Part shown: in pieces, positions 1-6,062 of the stretch | How the letters are laid out: every line of letters starts with the position of its first letter | Numbering within the stretch: the stretch's first letter is position 1 | Source: Schaalia odontolytica | GTDB taxonomy: Bacteria > Actinomycetota > Actinomycetes > Actinomycetales > Actinomycetaceae | Assembly: GCA_958415245.1 (NCBI GenBank) | Contig: CATYYP010000066.1 | Location: 1-8,359 of the forward strand | Length of the DNA stretch: 8,359 nucleotides | Reading direction: 5' to 3' | The notes under the pieces: generated by a model | Database searches by the model: none | The model's input: the letters and a program-made list of their open reading frames with translations, nothing else | Told to the model about the DNA's origin: nothing | Position numbers and translations under genes: made by a program

Positions 1-277
1 GCTCAGGGAGCCTCTCGTCGGCATCGTTATCCCGCTCGTGCTGTTCATCATGATGGCGATGTCCATCGTCGATCTGCTGACGAACGGCTACGGCAAGTAT
101 CCGACGAGTTACGTGCTGATCTTCGGCTGGGGTTCCGTTGCGGTTGCAGTGGTCGCCGCCCTGATCCTCACGTTCATCCCGTGGAAGCATCGCCCGGTGG
201 ACACTCACGCGACGGTCGCCCAGATCCTCGCAGACGACGCCGATGACACCGCTTCGATCGAAGGAGGCACCAAGTGA
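1..277 (+). CDS. metP: Sodium-dependent NSS-family transporter, C-terminal part (MetP-like)
   Basis: This is the 3' end of a gene that begins before the window; the frame is open from position 2 and gives 91 residues up to a TGA at 275-277. Two hydrophobic segments are visible, about residues 6-25 and 34-56, separated by a loop containing NGYGKYP. A hydrophilic acidic tail rich in D, E and T follows. This is what the last two membrane helices and cytoplasmic tail of a neurotransmitter:sodium symporter look like. The assignment rests mainly on the next gene, which resembles the small MetS subunit found with MetP-type methionine/alanine importers (known from Corynebacterium glutamicum), and on the stop codon overlapping that gene's GTG. 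The substrate is therefore inferred to be methionine or alanine. A GTG at 38 is internal to the frame and is not the true start. Most of the family, including the sodium-site helices, lies outside the window. Confidence 0.75.
   Translation, partial: LREPLVGIVIPLVLFIMMAMSIVDLLTNGYGKYPTSYVLIFGWGSVAVAVVAALILTFIPWKHRPVDTHATVAQILADDADDTASIEGGTK
261..267 (+). promoter_or_regulatory. Strong Shine-Dalgarno site for metS
   Basis: AAGGAGG lies six bases before the GTG at 274 and inside the end of the upstream transporter gene. It supports the GTG at 274 as a real start and suggests translational coupling of the two subunits. Confidence 0.75.
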
Positions 278-435
278 CCGCTCCTGCTATCGTCCTCATG
301 ATCCTGACGATTCTGCTCGTCTGGGGTGGCCTCGTCGCTTCCGTCGTCATGCTGCAGGTTCTCTCGGTTCCGTCGGACGAGGAAACCGAGGCAGCACAGC
401 GCGCTATCGAAGCTGCCGAAGCTGCGAAGCAGTAG
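274..435 (+). CDS. metS: Methionine/alanine importer small subunit (MetS-like)
   Basis: This 53-residue gene starts at a GTG that overlaps the TGA of the upstream transporter as GTGA and is preceded by AAGGAGG. The protein begins TAPAIVLMI after the start residue. It has one membrane helix (about residues 5-30, containing the VWGGLVASVV stretch), then a short charged cytoplasmic tail with EETEAAQRAIEAAEAAKQ character. This size and layout, directly behind an NSS symporter, match the known small subunit of methionine/alanine importers (MetS family), which is needed for activity of the large subunit. Family membership is recognised from length, helix position and context rather than from an alignment. 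The next gene begins nine bases downstream, so the three probably share a transcript. Confidence 0.82.
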   Translation: MTAPAIVLMILTILLVWGGLVASVVMLQVLSVPSDEETEAAQRAIEAAEAAKQ

Positions 436-444
436 GGTGGCATC

Positions 445-1191
445 GTGAAGCTCGTTGCCTTTGATCTCGATGACACCCTGGCGCCCTCGAAGTCGCCGCT
501 GCCCGCCCGCATGGACGTCGCGCTGCGTTCCCTGCTCGACCACGTGGAGGTGTGCATCATCTCCGGCGGTCAGATGGGGCAGTTCCGCACCCAGGTGCTG
601 GACAACCTGCACGCCACGGACGAGGAACTGTCTCGCCTGCATCTGATGCCCACCTGCGGCACGCGCTACTACCGCTATGAGGGTGGCGCGTGGGTCGAGC
701 GTTACGCGCACGACCTGGATCCCGAGGTGGCCGCCCGCGCGATCGCTTCGCTTGAGCGTCACGCGCGTGAGCTTGGCCTGTGGGAGTCCAACCCGTGGGG
801 CAACATTATCGAGGACCGAGGCTCGCAGATCACCTTCTCCGCGCTGGGGCAGGAGGCTCCGCTCGACGCGAAGCGCGCCTGGGACCCGGACGGCACTAAG
901 AAGGCCGCTCTGCGCGACGCCGTGCAGCCCGACGTGCCTGAGCTCGATGTTCGCGGCGGTGGCTCGACCTCGGTCGACATCACCACCCGTGGCATCGACA
1001 AGGCGTTCGGCATGGGCAAGCTCGTCGAAGAGACGGGCATCCCTGCTTCCGAGATGCTCTTCATTGGCGACCGCCTGGATCCGGAAGGCAATGACTACCC
1101 CGTCAAGGCCGCCGGCTACGCGACGCGCGCCGTTTCCGGATGGGAAGAATGCGTGGACGTCATCGACGAGATCGTGGCATCCATGAGCTGA
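445..1191 (+). CDS. HAD-IIB family phosphatase, phosphomannomutase-like motifs
   Basis: This 248-residue HAD-superfamily hydrolase has all four motifs. Motif I is FDLDDTLAPSKSPLP, with nucleophile Asp7 and acid/base Asp9. Motif II is the Ser40 of IISGGQ. The motif III lysine is probably Lys186 in GIDKAFG. Motif IV is GDRLDPEGND with Asp209, Asn216 and Asp217. The cap between motifs II and III carries IEDRGSQITFSALGQ (residues 122-135) and GGGSTSVDIT (171-180). These resemble the substrate-binding cap of eukaryotic-type phosphomannomutases and related IIB sugar phosphatases. The likely reaction is removal or transfer of phosphate on a small phosphorylated substrate, perhaps a sugar phosphate, in the cytoplasm; the substrate cannot be read from sequence. 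It starts at a GTG four bases after AGGGTGG and nine bases after metS. No promoter is visible in that gap, so it is probably cotranscribed with the importer. Length is normal and no catalytic residue is missing. Confidence 0.88.
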   Translation: MKLVAFDLDDTLAPSKSPLPARMDVALRSLLDHVEVCIISGGQMGQFRTQVLDNLHATDEELSRLHLMPTCGTRYYRYEGGAWVERYAHDLDPEVAARAIASLERHARELGLWESNPWGNIIEDRGSQITFSALGQEAPLDAKRAWDPDGTKKAALRDAVQPDVPELDVRGGGSTSVDITTRGIDKAFGMGKLVEETGIPASEMLFIGDRLDPEGNDYPVKAAGYATRAVSGWEECVDVIDEIVASMS

Positions 1192-1210
1192 CCCGTCGCA
1201 GTAAACGATG

Positions 1211-1246
1211 ACGAGGCCGGGGCTGGAAATCCAGCTCCGGCCTCGT
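1211..1246. terminator. Symmetric hairpin between convergent genes
   Basis: A 16-base-pair stem (arms 1211-1226 and 1231-1246, one G-U pair) closes a four-base AAAT loop. It lies 19 bases after the HAD gene stop and 58 bases beyond the stop of the opposing RNA methyltransferase. The plus-strand side continues TTGTGTG and the minus-strand side continues CATCGTTTAC, so neither has a strong U-tract. Position and stem strength suggest a terminator serving both convergent units. Confidence 0.75.
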
Positions 1247-1304
1247 TGTGTGCGGCTGCGGTGCTTGCGGCGATCGTACGGCCGCCGCGCGATGCCGTGG
1301 CGCG

Positions 1305-2177
1305 TTACTGCGCGCCGACGCCCCTGGTCGCCCAAAATACGACGGCGGATGCGGCTGCGACGTTGAGCGAGTCGACCCCGTGGTCCATGGGGATTTTCAC
1401 GGTGTAGTCGGAGGCCGCGATGGTGCGTCGTCCCAGGCCGTCGCCTTCGGTGCCCATCACCATAGCGAGGCGGGCGTCCGGTCCCTGGAGGGCGGGCAGC
1501 GCAGCGAAGTCGTCGAGGGACACCGAATCGTCCGACAGAGCCAGCGACGCGACCGTGAAGCCAGCCGCCTGGAGGGTGGCGATGTCGCCGGGCCAGGACT
1601 CGAGGCGGGTCCACGGCACCTGGAAGACGGTCCCCATGGAGACACGCACGGATCGTCGGTAGAGGGGATCAGCGCACTGTGGGGTCACGAGGACAGCGTC
1701 GACGCCGAGGGCGGCGGCGCTACGGAATGCTGCGCCCACATTCGTGTGGTCGACGAGGTTCTCTAGGACGACGACGCGACGTGCCGGGGCGCCGCCCCGA
1801 GCAGTTGCGAGCAGGTCTGCGAGGGTCGGTAGGACGGGGCGTTGCATGGCGGCGAGGGCGCCGCGATGCAGGTGGAAGCCGGTCATCTGCTCTAAGACGT
1901 TCTCGTCGGCGACGAAGATTGGAACGTCCGCGCCGTCGGGGGCACCCGTTGCCGCCTCGATGAGGTCGGTGAGGGTCGGCAGCCAGCGCCTCGACATGAG
2001 GAAGGAGCGCGGGCTGTGGCCGGCGCGGATCGCGCGTTCAATGACGTTCGCGGATTCGGCCATGTACAGGCCGCGTTCCGGTTCGATCTTGGAACGAAGT
2101 TTGACGTCTTTGAGGCGCGTGTAGTCGTCCAGGCGCGAATCTGCGCTCAGATCCGCGCTGGTGAGCTCGATAATCAC
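1305..2177 (-). CDS. TrmH/SpoU-family RNA 2'-O-methyltransferase
   Basis: This 290-residue SPOUT-class methyltransferase transfers a methyl group from S-adenosylmethionine to a ribose 2'-OH in rRNA or tRNA; the target nucleotide is not predictable. The N-terminal part (about residues 1-115) looks like the substrate-binding domain of SpoU enzymes, with RGLYMAESANVIERAI at 35-50. The catalytic domain has the three family motifs. Motif 1 is ENLVDHTNVGAAFRSAAALG (139-158), with the conserved Asn and Arg. Motif 2 is MVMGTEGDGLG (239-249). Motif 3 is KIPMDHGVDSLNVAAASAVV (261-280), which forms the cofactor-binding trefoil knot. The GTG start at 2175-2177 is chosen because AAGGGA overlaps the TAA of the upstream pyrD gene, leaving nine bases between them. 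The two genes are probably cotranscribed and coupled. Confidence 0.92.
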   Translation of the reverse strand: MIIELTSADLSADSRLDDYTRLKDVKLRSKIEPERGLYMAESANVIERAIRAGHSPRSFLMSRRWLPTLTDLIEAATGAPDGADVPIFVADENVLEQMTGFHLHRGALAAMQRPVLPTLADLLATARGGAPARRVVVLENLVDHTNVGAAFRSAAALGVDAVLVTPQCADPLYRRSVRVSMGTVFQVPWTRLESWPGDIATLQAAGFTVASLALSDDSVSLDDFAALPALQGPDARLAMVMGTEGDGLGRRTIAASDYTVKIPMDHGVDSLNVAAASAVVFWATRGVGAQ

Positions 2178-2186
2178 GGCGGTCCC

Positions 2187-3251
2187 TTACGCCCGCTGGA
2201 GGGCGCGCGAGACCTCACCCGGCCAGGATGGGCCCTCGAAGATGAAGGCAGAGAACGCCTCGACCAGGTCTGCGCCCGCGCTGATCATGCGCAGCGCGTC
2301 CTCGGACGACGAGATGCCGCCTGTGCCGATGAGGATCTGCTCGTCGTCAAGGTGTCGTGCCACCAGGGAGACGACCTCCAGCGCACGGGGCAGAAGCGGA
2401 GCACCGGAGACGCCGCCCTCACCCAGGTCGTGGTTGATCGTCGTGTTGGTGGCGACGACGCCCGCCAGGCCGAGCTCCTTCGTCAGCTCGACGACGGCGA
2501 CGATGTCCTCGTCGGCCAAGTCGGGAGCGATCTTGACGAAGAGCGGCATGACGCGATCGGGAGCACCTGCCTCGCAGCCGCGGCGGGCGGCCTGCAGGAT
2601 CGGGCGCAGGTGATCGACGGACTGCAGGTCGCGCAGGCCGGGCGTGTTGGGGGAGGAGACGTTCACGACGACAAAGTCCACCCAGTGGGCGAGCGTCTTC
2701 GCGCAGTACTCGTAGTCCGCGGGGGCGTCCGCCTCAGACGTCACCTTGTTCTTGCCGATGTTGGCGCCGACGATTGCGGCGCGGCCCGCAGGAGTAGAGC
2801 GCAGCTCGCGCAGCTTCTCGGCGGCAGCATCTGCTCCGGCATTGTTGAAGCCCATGCGGTTACGCAGGCCGCGTTCCTCCATGAGACGCCACAGGCGCGG
2901 CGCGTCGTTGCCGGGCTGGGGACGAGGAGTCACGGTACCGATCTCGACGAAGGCGTAGCCGAGGGCGCACATGCCGAGCACTGCCTCGGCGTCCTTGTCC
3001 ATGCCGGCTGCCAGACCGAGGCGGGACGGGAGGCGACGCTCACCCAGGGTCAGGGGGACCTCGACGCCGCCAACCATTCGCGTGGGGGAGTGCGTCGGAT
3101 CGAGGTGGCCCAGCGTAGCGCGCATGAGTCCACGCGTCGGGGCGAATCGTCCGGCCAAGGAAATCGCTCCCAGACCCCAGTGGTGTGCATCCTCCGGGTT
3201 GGAACGCGAGATGAAGTGTGTGAAAGCCCAGTTGTACGCGCGTCGGATCAT
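2187..3251 (-). CDS. pyrD: Dihydroorotate dehydrogenase (quinone), class 2
   Basis: This 354-residue enzyme oxidises dihydroorotate to orotate, the fourth step of de novo pyrimidine synthesis, passing electrons through FMN to a membrane quinone. The N-terminal region (residues 1-50) is the helical membrane-associated, quinone-tunnel extension that marks class 2 enzymes. Motifs follow in order. GLAAGMDKDAEAV (79-91) and EIGTVTPRPQPGNDAPRL (103-120) are followed by NRMGFNNAGAD (131-141). NVSSPNTPGLR (197-207) has Ser200 at the position of the catalytic serine in the E. coli enzyme. VKIAPDL, ATNTTI, GGVSGAPL, GTGGISS and AFIFEGP complete the FMN barrel. No key residue is missing. The ATG at 3249-3251 has a TATCCT element seven bases upstream, overlapping an AGGA. 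A gene of unknown function ends 18 bases upstream, and the RNA methyltransferase starts nine bases downstream. Confidence 0.97.
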   Translation of the reverse strand: MIRRAYNWAFTHFISRSNPEDAHHWGLGAISLAGRFAPTRGLMRATLGHLDPTHSPTRMVGGVEVPLTLGERRLPSRLGLAAGMDKDAEAVLGMCALGYAFVEIGTVTPRPQPGNDAPRLWRLMEERGLRNRMGFNNAGADAAAEKLRELRSTPAGRAAIVGANIGKNKVTSEADAPADYEYCAKTLAHWVDFVVVNVSSPNTPGLRDLQSVDHLRPILQAARRGCEAGAPDRVMPLFVKIAPDLADEDIVAVVELTKELGLAGVVATNTTINHDLGEGGVSGAPLLPRALEVVSLVARHLDDEQILIGTGGISSSEDALRMISAGADLVEAFSAFIFEGPSWPGEVSRALQRA

Positions 3252-3258
3252 GGTTCCT

Positions 3259-3264
3259 AGGATA
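3259..3264 (-). promoter_or_regulatory. Candidate -10 element for pyrD, leaderless spacing
   Basis: On the minus strand TATCCT is followed by seven bases and the pyrD ATG. This fits the actinobacterial TANNNT -10 with transcription starting at or within a base or two of the start codon. AGGA between it and the ATG could instead act as a closely spaced ribosome-binding site on a longer transcript from the gene upstream. No clear -35 is seen. Confidence 0.4.
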
Positions 3265-3269
3265 GTTGA

Positions 3270-3824
3270 TCAGTCCCACCATGCCCACCACCACCGCATG
3301 GATGATCCGTCTCGAATGAGCACACGCATTTCATCCGGCGGGATCGCGTCCTCGCCGAGGCCAAGCACCGAGGCGAGAGTCAGCCAGTGCTGGTAGCTCG
3401 GATAGCGCTCCTCGTCGATCGGAGATCCGGTGGATGCGATGATCGCAGACTCGGGGACGAGCACCGTGTCGATGCTGACGCGTTCGTCTCGTCGTGGCGC
3501 GCGAATGACGTAGCCTTCGAGACTGAGCCCGTCGATGCGGGAGGCGGCCCGTAGGAGGTCTACGATCCGTGGGGCGTTGTTCTGCCGATCGTTGCGCGCG
3601 TCCTTCGGCAGCAAGGAGGCGAGCCGACGAGCGTCAGTCCCGGATAGGTCCGCGAAGCGCGCGTAGTCGCCCAGGTCCCACCCATCGCACAGGTAGGGAG
3701 CTAACAGAGCGGAGATGCCTCGATCGTCGAGCCATCGAGGGGGGCCGTACATGCCCTCGGGGCAGGGCTCCTCCTCGTCGAGAAAAATGTCGCAGGCAGC
3801 GGGCAGTGTGGTCGTTGTGTGCAT
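3270..3824 (-). CDS. Protein of unknown function with Trp-rich C-terminus
   Basis: I do not recognise this 184-residue protein. The start is the ATG at 3822-3824, chosen because AAGGAAG lies four bases upstream. The open frame continues further back, but there it runs into a hairpin and antisense to another gene. The product is soluble-looking and acidic in its first half (LDEEEPCPEG at 15-24). It has an R/D-rich central region (GTDARRLASLLPKDARNDRQ, about 62-81), and no signal peptide or membrane helix. Four cysteines or fewer occur and no metal-binding arrangement is evident. The last nine residues are MRWWWAWWD, five tryptophans in seven positions, which is very unusual. The gene ends 18 bases before pyrD on the same strand, so it may be the first gene of that transcript. 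The extent of the gene is well supported by frame and ribosome-binding site; no function can be assigned. Confidence 0.72.
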   Translation of the reverse strand: MHTTTTLPAACDIFLDEEEPCPEGMYGPPRWLDDRGISALLAPYLCDGWDLGDYARFADLSGTDARRLASLLPKDARNDRQNNAPRIVDLLRAASRIDGLSLEGYVIRAPRRDERVSIDTVLVPESAIIASTGSPIDEERYPSYQHWLTLASVLGLGEDAIPPDEMRVLIRDGSSMRWWWAWWD

Positions 3825-3828
3825 GATG

Positions 3829-3835
3829 CTTCCTT
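3829..3835 (-). promoter_or_regulatory. Ribosome-binding site deciding the start of the unknown gene
   Basis: On the minus strand AAGGAAG precedes the ATG at 3824 by four bases. It fixes the start within a much longer open frame that continues upstream across non-coding and antisense sequence. Confidence 0.65.
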
Positions 3836-3915
3836 GTCGTTCGCAACGGAGCGCCGATGCTCCGGCAAGGACAGGATCATGCACGCCAGGACGTGGCGGC
3901 CAGCGCCACGGCACA

Positions 3916-3927
3916 CCCTGTGGATAA
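3916..3927 (-). promoter_or_regulatory. DnaA box (first of a pair)
   Basis: CCCTGTGGATAA contains an exact match to the 9-base DnaA box TTATCCACA, read on the minus strand (3919-3927). It lies about 95 bases upstream of the unknown gene that starts at 3824. The same 12 bases recur 30 bases away. Confidence 0.6.
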
Positions 3928-3945
3928 CGGGAGAAACGCCAGGTG

Positions 3946-3957
3946 CCCTGTGGATAA
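3946..3957 (-). promoter_or_regulatory. DnaA box (second of a pair)
   Basis: This is an exact 12-base repeat of the element at 3916-3927, again with a perfect TTATCCACA on the minus strand (3949-3957). The centre-to-centre distance is 30 bases, close to three helical turns, so both boxes face the same side of the DNA. A looser third copy, TGTGGATGG, begins at 3978 inside the loop and stem of the adjacent hairpin. Confidence 0.6.
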
Positions 3958-3960
3958 ACG

Positions 3961-3999
3961 CGTCGGCCCCGCACCCATGTGGATGGGGCGGGGCCGGCG
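3961..3999 (-). terminator. Probable terminator of the DUF3043 gene
   Basis: A long G+C-rich hairpin (arms about 3961-3978 and 3983-3999, loop GTGG, one bulged A at 3973 and one G-U pair) lies 11 bases past the stop of the minus-strand gene that ends at 4010. On the minus strand it is followed by CGTTTATCC, a short T run. It is placed to end that transcript before the DnaA boxes and the next gene. Confidence 0.7.
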
Positions 4000-4009
4000 A
4001 CGAAGACGA

Positions 4010-4630
4010 CTACTTCGGGAACTGTCCGCGGTCGACCTGCGGGCGAGGCGAACGCCAGCGGCGCGGCATGATCATGCGGGAGAATGCGTAGTAGGCGGTG
4101 CCGGAGGGAATGTCCTCGCGGGGGTGTGCCTCGGTGAAGAGACGCTTGATCTTGCGCCACACGAAGAATGCCTCGATGGCGGTGATGATGAAGGATCCGT
4201 ACATGAGGATGGACGAGCCATAGAGCATGTAAGCCTGGTACTGCAGCGGGACCTTGTTGCCGAACATCGACAGCACCATAATCAGGATGATGGACACCAT
4301 CATGACGGCGAGAATCCACTCGGAGAAGGAGTGTCGCGCGTCGACGTAGTCACGCACGAAACGGCGTGCGCGTCCCTTGTCGCGGGCCGGCAGGTACTTT
4401 TCCTCGCCGGTGATCATCGCGCGCTGTTCAGCGTCGAAACGCGCGTTGCGGGCGGCGCGGGCGGCACGCTTGGCCTCCTTGCGGTCCTTGGGGACCAGGG
4501 GGCGGATGCGGGCGGCCTCGGCTGCCTTACGCTTCGGCGTGGGGCGGCCTTTCTTGCCGTCGGGCGTCGTGGAGACGGGCTCGACATTCATCGAGGTCTC
4601 GTCGTTATTGTTCTTGCTTCGTCCAAACAC
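4010..4630 (-). CDS. DUF3043 family membrane protein
   Basis: This 206-residue protein belongs to a conserved actinobacterial family of unknown function (DUF3043). It opens FGRSKNN after the GTG-encoded first residue. A basic, Ala/Arg-rich cytoplasmic region follows, with the family signature GKKGRPTPKRKAAEAAR (25-41) and then EEKYLPARDKGRARRFVRDYVDAR (76-99). Two membrane helices follow at about 105-124 and 134-158, with a short loop between, and a basic C-terminal tail ends it. Length and order match the family. The GTG at 4628-4630 is preferred over the internal Met14 because family members usually begin with FGR. It has no good Shine-Dalgarno site, but TAGCCT lies six bases upstream, so it may be leaderless. 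It diverges from the dipeptidase gene. No enzymatic motif is visible. Confidence 0.88.
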   Translation of the reverse strand: MFGRSKNNNDETSMNVEPVSTTPDGKKGRPTPKRKAAEAARIRPLVPKDRKEAKRAARAARNARFDAEQRAMITGEEKYLPARDKGRARRFVRDYVDARHSFSEWILAVMMVSIILIMVLSMFGNKVPLQYQAYMLYGSSILMYGSFIITAIEAFFVWRKIKRLFTEAHPREDIPSGTAYYAFSRMIMPRRWRSPRPQVDRGQFPK

Positions 4631-4636
4631 GCTTCA

Positions 4637-4642
4637 AGGCTA
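4637..4642 (-). promoter_or_regulatory. Candidate -10 element for the DUF3043 gene, leaderless spacing
   Basis: On the minus strand TAGCCT is followed by six bases and the GTG start at 4630, and no Shine-Dalgarno site is present. This is the arrangement of leaderless actinobacterial genes. A recognisable -35 is absent. Confidence 0.45.
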
Positions 4643-4676
4643 GCGGATAGCCCACCCGCCTCGCACTCCCATGGTC

Positions 4677-4682
4677 TACCCT
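4677..4682 (+). promoter_or_regulatory. Candidate -10 element for the dipeptidase gene, leaderless spacing
   Basis: TACCCT is followed by six bases and the ATG at 4689, with no Shine-Dalgarno site. It mirrors the arrangement on the divergent gene and argues that the in-frame ATG at 4671, upstream of this element, is not the start. No -35 is apparent. Confidence 0.5.
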
Positions 4683-4688
4683 GGTCGT

Positions 4689-6062
4689 ATGGCTGATACT
4701 TCACATGCACTGTCCACGTCCGTTTTGAAGGAGCGCCTGGAGGCTGCTTTCCCGTCCCTGCTGGAGGAGCTCACGCAGCTCGTTGCGATTCCGTCGGTGT
4801 CGTCGGATCCCGCGCATGCGGCTGACGTGGAGCGCAGCGCTGAGCATATCCGTGAGCGTTTCGCCGCCCTGGGCCTGGAGGCCAAGGTCCTGCGTGAGAC
4901 CGCCGCTGATGGCACCGAAGGCAAGCCCGCCCTCGTCGCGCACACGCCTCACATCGAGGGCGCACCGACCGTCCTGCTGTACGCGCACCACGACGTGCAG
5001 CCGGTGGGCGAGCTGAGCCGCTGGAGCATGGATCCCTACAAGGCTGAGGTTCGCGGCGATCGCATTTACGGCCGTGGTTCCTCCGACGACGGCGCCGGTA
5101 TCACGGTGCACCTGGGTTCCCTGTCGATCCTCGGCGAGGACCTGCCGGTCAACGTCGTCGTGTTCATCGAGGGCGAGGAAGAGATCGGTTCCCCCTCGTT
5201 CACGGCATTCCTCGATGCCCACAAGGATGAGCTCGCCGCCGACGTCATTGTTGTGACGGACTCGTCGAACTGGAAGGTGGGCGAGCCTGCCGTCACATCG
5301 ACCCTGCGCGGCAACGCGATTGTGACCGTCGACGTGACCGTCGCCGATCACGCGGTGCACTCGGGCGCCTTTGGTGGCCCGCTGCTCGACTCCGTCGCAA
5401 TCTCCTCCATGCTCATTGCCTCGCTCTTCGACGAGAAGGGTGACGTCGCGGTGCCGGGCCTGGGCGGCTCGGATCACGCGGACGTCGATTGGCCGGAGGA
5501 AGAGCTGCGCGCCGCGGCCGGCATGGTTGAGGGACTGCAGCTGGCGGGCTCGGGTGACATCGCCGCCCGTATGTGGACCAAGCCGTCGATCTCGGTGATC
5601 GGTTTTGACGCTCGCCCGGTCTCCAACGCCTCGAACACGATCGCCCCGCACACGCGCTTCCGCCTGTCGATGCGCACGGTGCCGGGCGTGGATCCCACCG
5701 AGGCACAGGCCAAGCTCGTCGACTACCTGCTCTCCCATGCGCCCTTCGGTGCGCGCGTCGAGGTCACTGCCGAGGACGCGGGTGCCGGCTACCAGGCCGA
5801 CATGGATTCCCCCGTGACGAAGGCACTGCACGAGTCCCTCACCGAGGCCTGGGGCGTTCCCTCGGTCAACATCGGTGTGGGCGGCTCGATCCCGTTCATC
5901 TCGGACTTCCAGCGCATCTTCCCGAACGCTCAGGTCGTCGTCACCGGCGTCGAGGATCCGCTGACGAACGCCCACTCTGAGGACGAGTCGCAGTCGATCT
6001 CCGACTTGAAGGCCGCGATCCTCGCCGAGGCGCTTCTGCTGACGCGCGTGGCGTCCCTGTGA
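4689..6062 (+). CDS. M20-family zinc dipeptidase
   Basis: This 457-residue cytoplasmic metallopeptidase of the M20 family (carnosinase/PepV-like dipeptidases) probably hydrolyses dipeptides with two zinc ions. The catalytic residues are all present when numbered from the ATG at 4689. YAHHDVQP gives zinc ligand His100 and supporting Asp102. GRGSSDDG gives bridging Asp133. EGEEEIGS gives general base Glu164 and ligand Glu165. VVTDSS gives Asp191, and NAHSEDES gives ligand His429. The dimerisation domain between the catalytic halves (about residues 205-325) contains the conserved HSGAFGG (224-230). Length is typical of the family. The start is placed at 4689 rather than 4671 because a -10-like element lies between them with leaderless spacing. 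The stop overlaps the start of the next gene as GTGA, implying coupled translation. The exact peptide substrate is not predictable. Confidence 0.93.
   Translation: MADTSHALSTSVLKERLEAAFPSLLEELTQLVAIPSVSSDPAHAADVERSAEHIRERFAALGLEAKVLRETAADGTEGKPALVAHTPHIEGAPTVLLYAHHDVQPVGELSRWSMDPYKAEVRGDRIYGRGSSDDGAGITVHLGSLSILGEDLPVNVVVFIEGEEEIGSPSFTAFLDAHKDELAADVIVVTDSSNWKVGEPAVTSTLRGNAIVTVDVTVADHAVHSGAFGGPLLDSVAISSMLIASLFDEKGDVAVPGLGGSDHADVDWPEEELRAAAGMVEGLQLAGSGDIAARMWTKPSISVIGFDARPVSNASNTIAPHTRFRLSMRTVPGVDPTEAQAKLVDYLLSHAPFGARVEVTAEDAGAGYQADMDSPVTKALHESLTEAWGVPSVNIGVGGSIPFISDFQRIFPNAQVVVTGVEDPLTNAHSEDESQSISDLKAAILAEALLLTRVASL

Noticed and set aside
205..1614. A 469-residue open frame on the minus strand opposite the HAD gene.
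   Set aside because: It is antisense to a gene with clear catalytic motifs, is Arg/His/Gly-rich low-complexity sequence with no family motif, and is the usual by-product of high G+C codon bias.
2016..3260. A 414-residue plus-strand open frame opposite pyrD and the RNA methyltransferase.
   Set aside because: It lies antisense to two well-recognised genes, with no domain motifs and no ribosome-binding site.
3978..3986. A third DnaA-box-like sequence, TGTGGATGG.
   Set aside because: It mismatches the consensus at two positions and is part of the loop and stem of a terminator hairpin, so its resemblance may be chance; it is not listed as a box.
3825..4319. An N-terminal extension of the unknown minus-strand gene upstream of its ATG at 3824.
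   Set aside because: The extra frame crosses a terminator hairpin and DnaA boxes and overlaps the DUF3043 gene in another frame, while a good ribosome-binding site marks the ATG at 3824.
4671..4688. An earlier ATG (4671) for the dipeptidase.
   Set aside because: It has no Shine-Dalgarno site and adds only six residues, and a -10-like TACCCT lies between it and the ATG at 4689 with leaderless spacing.
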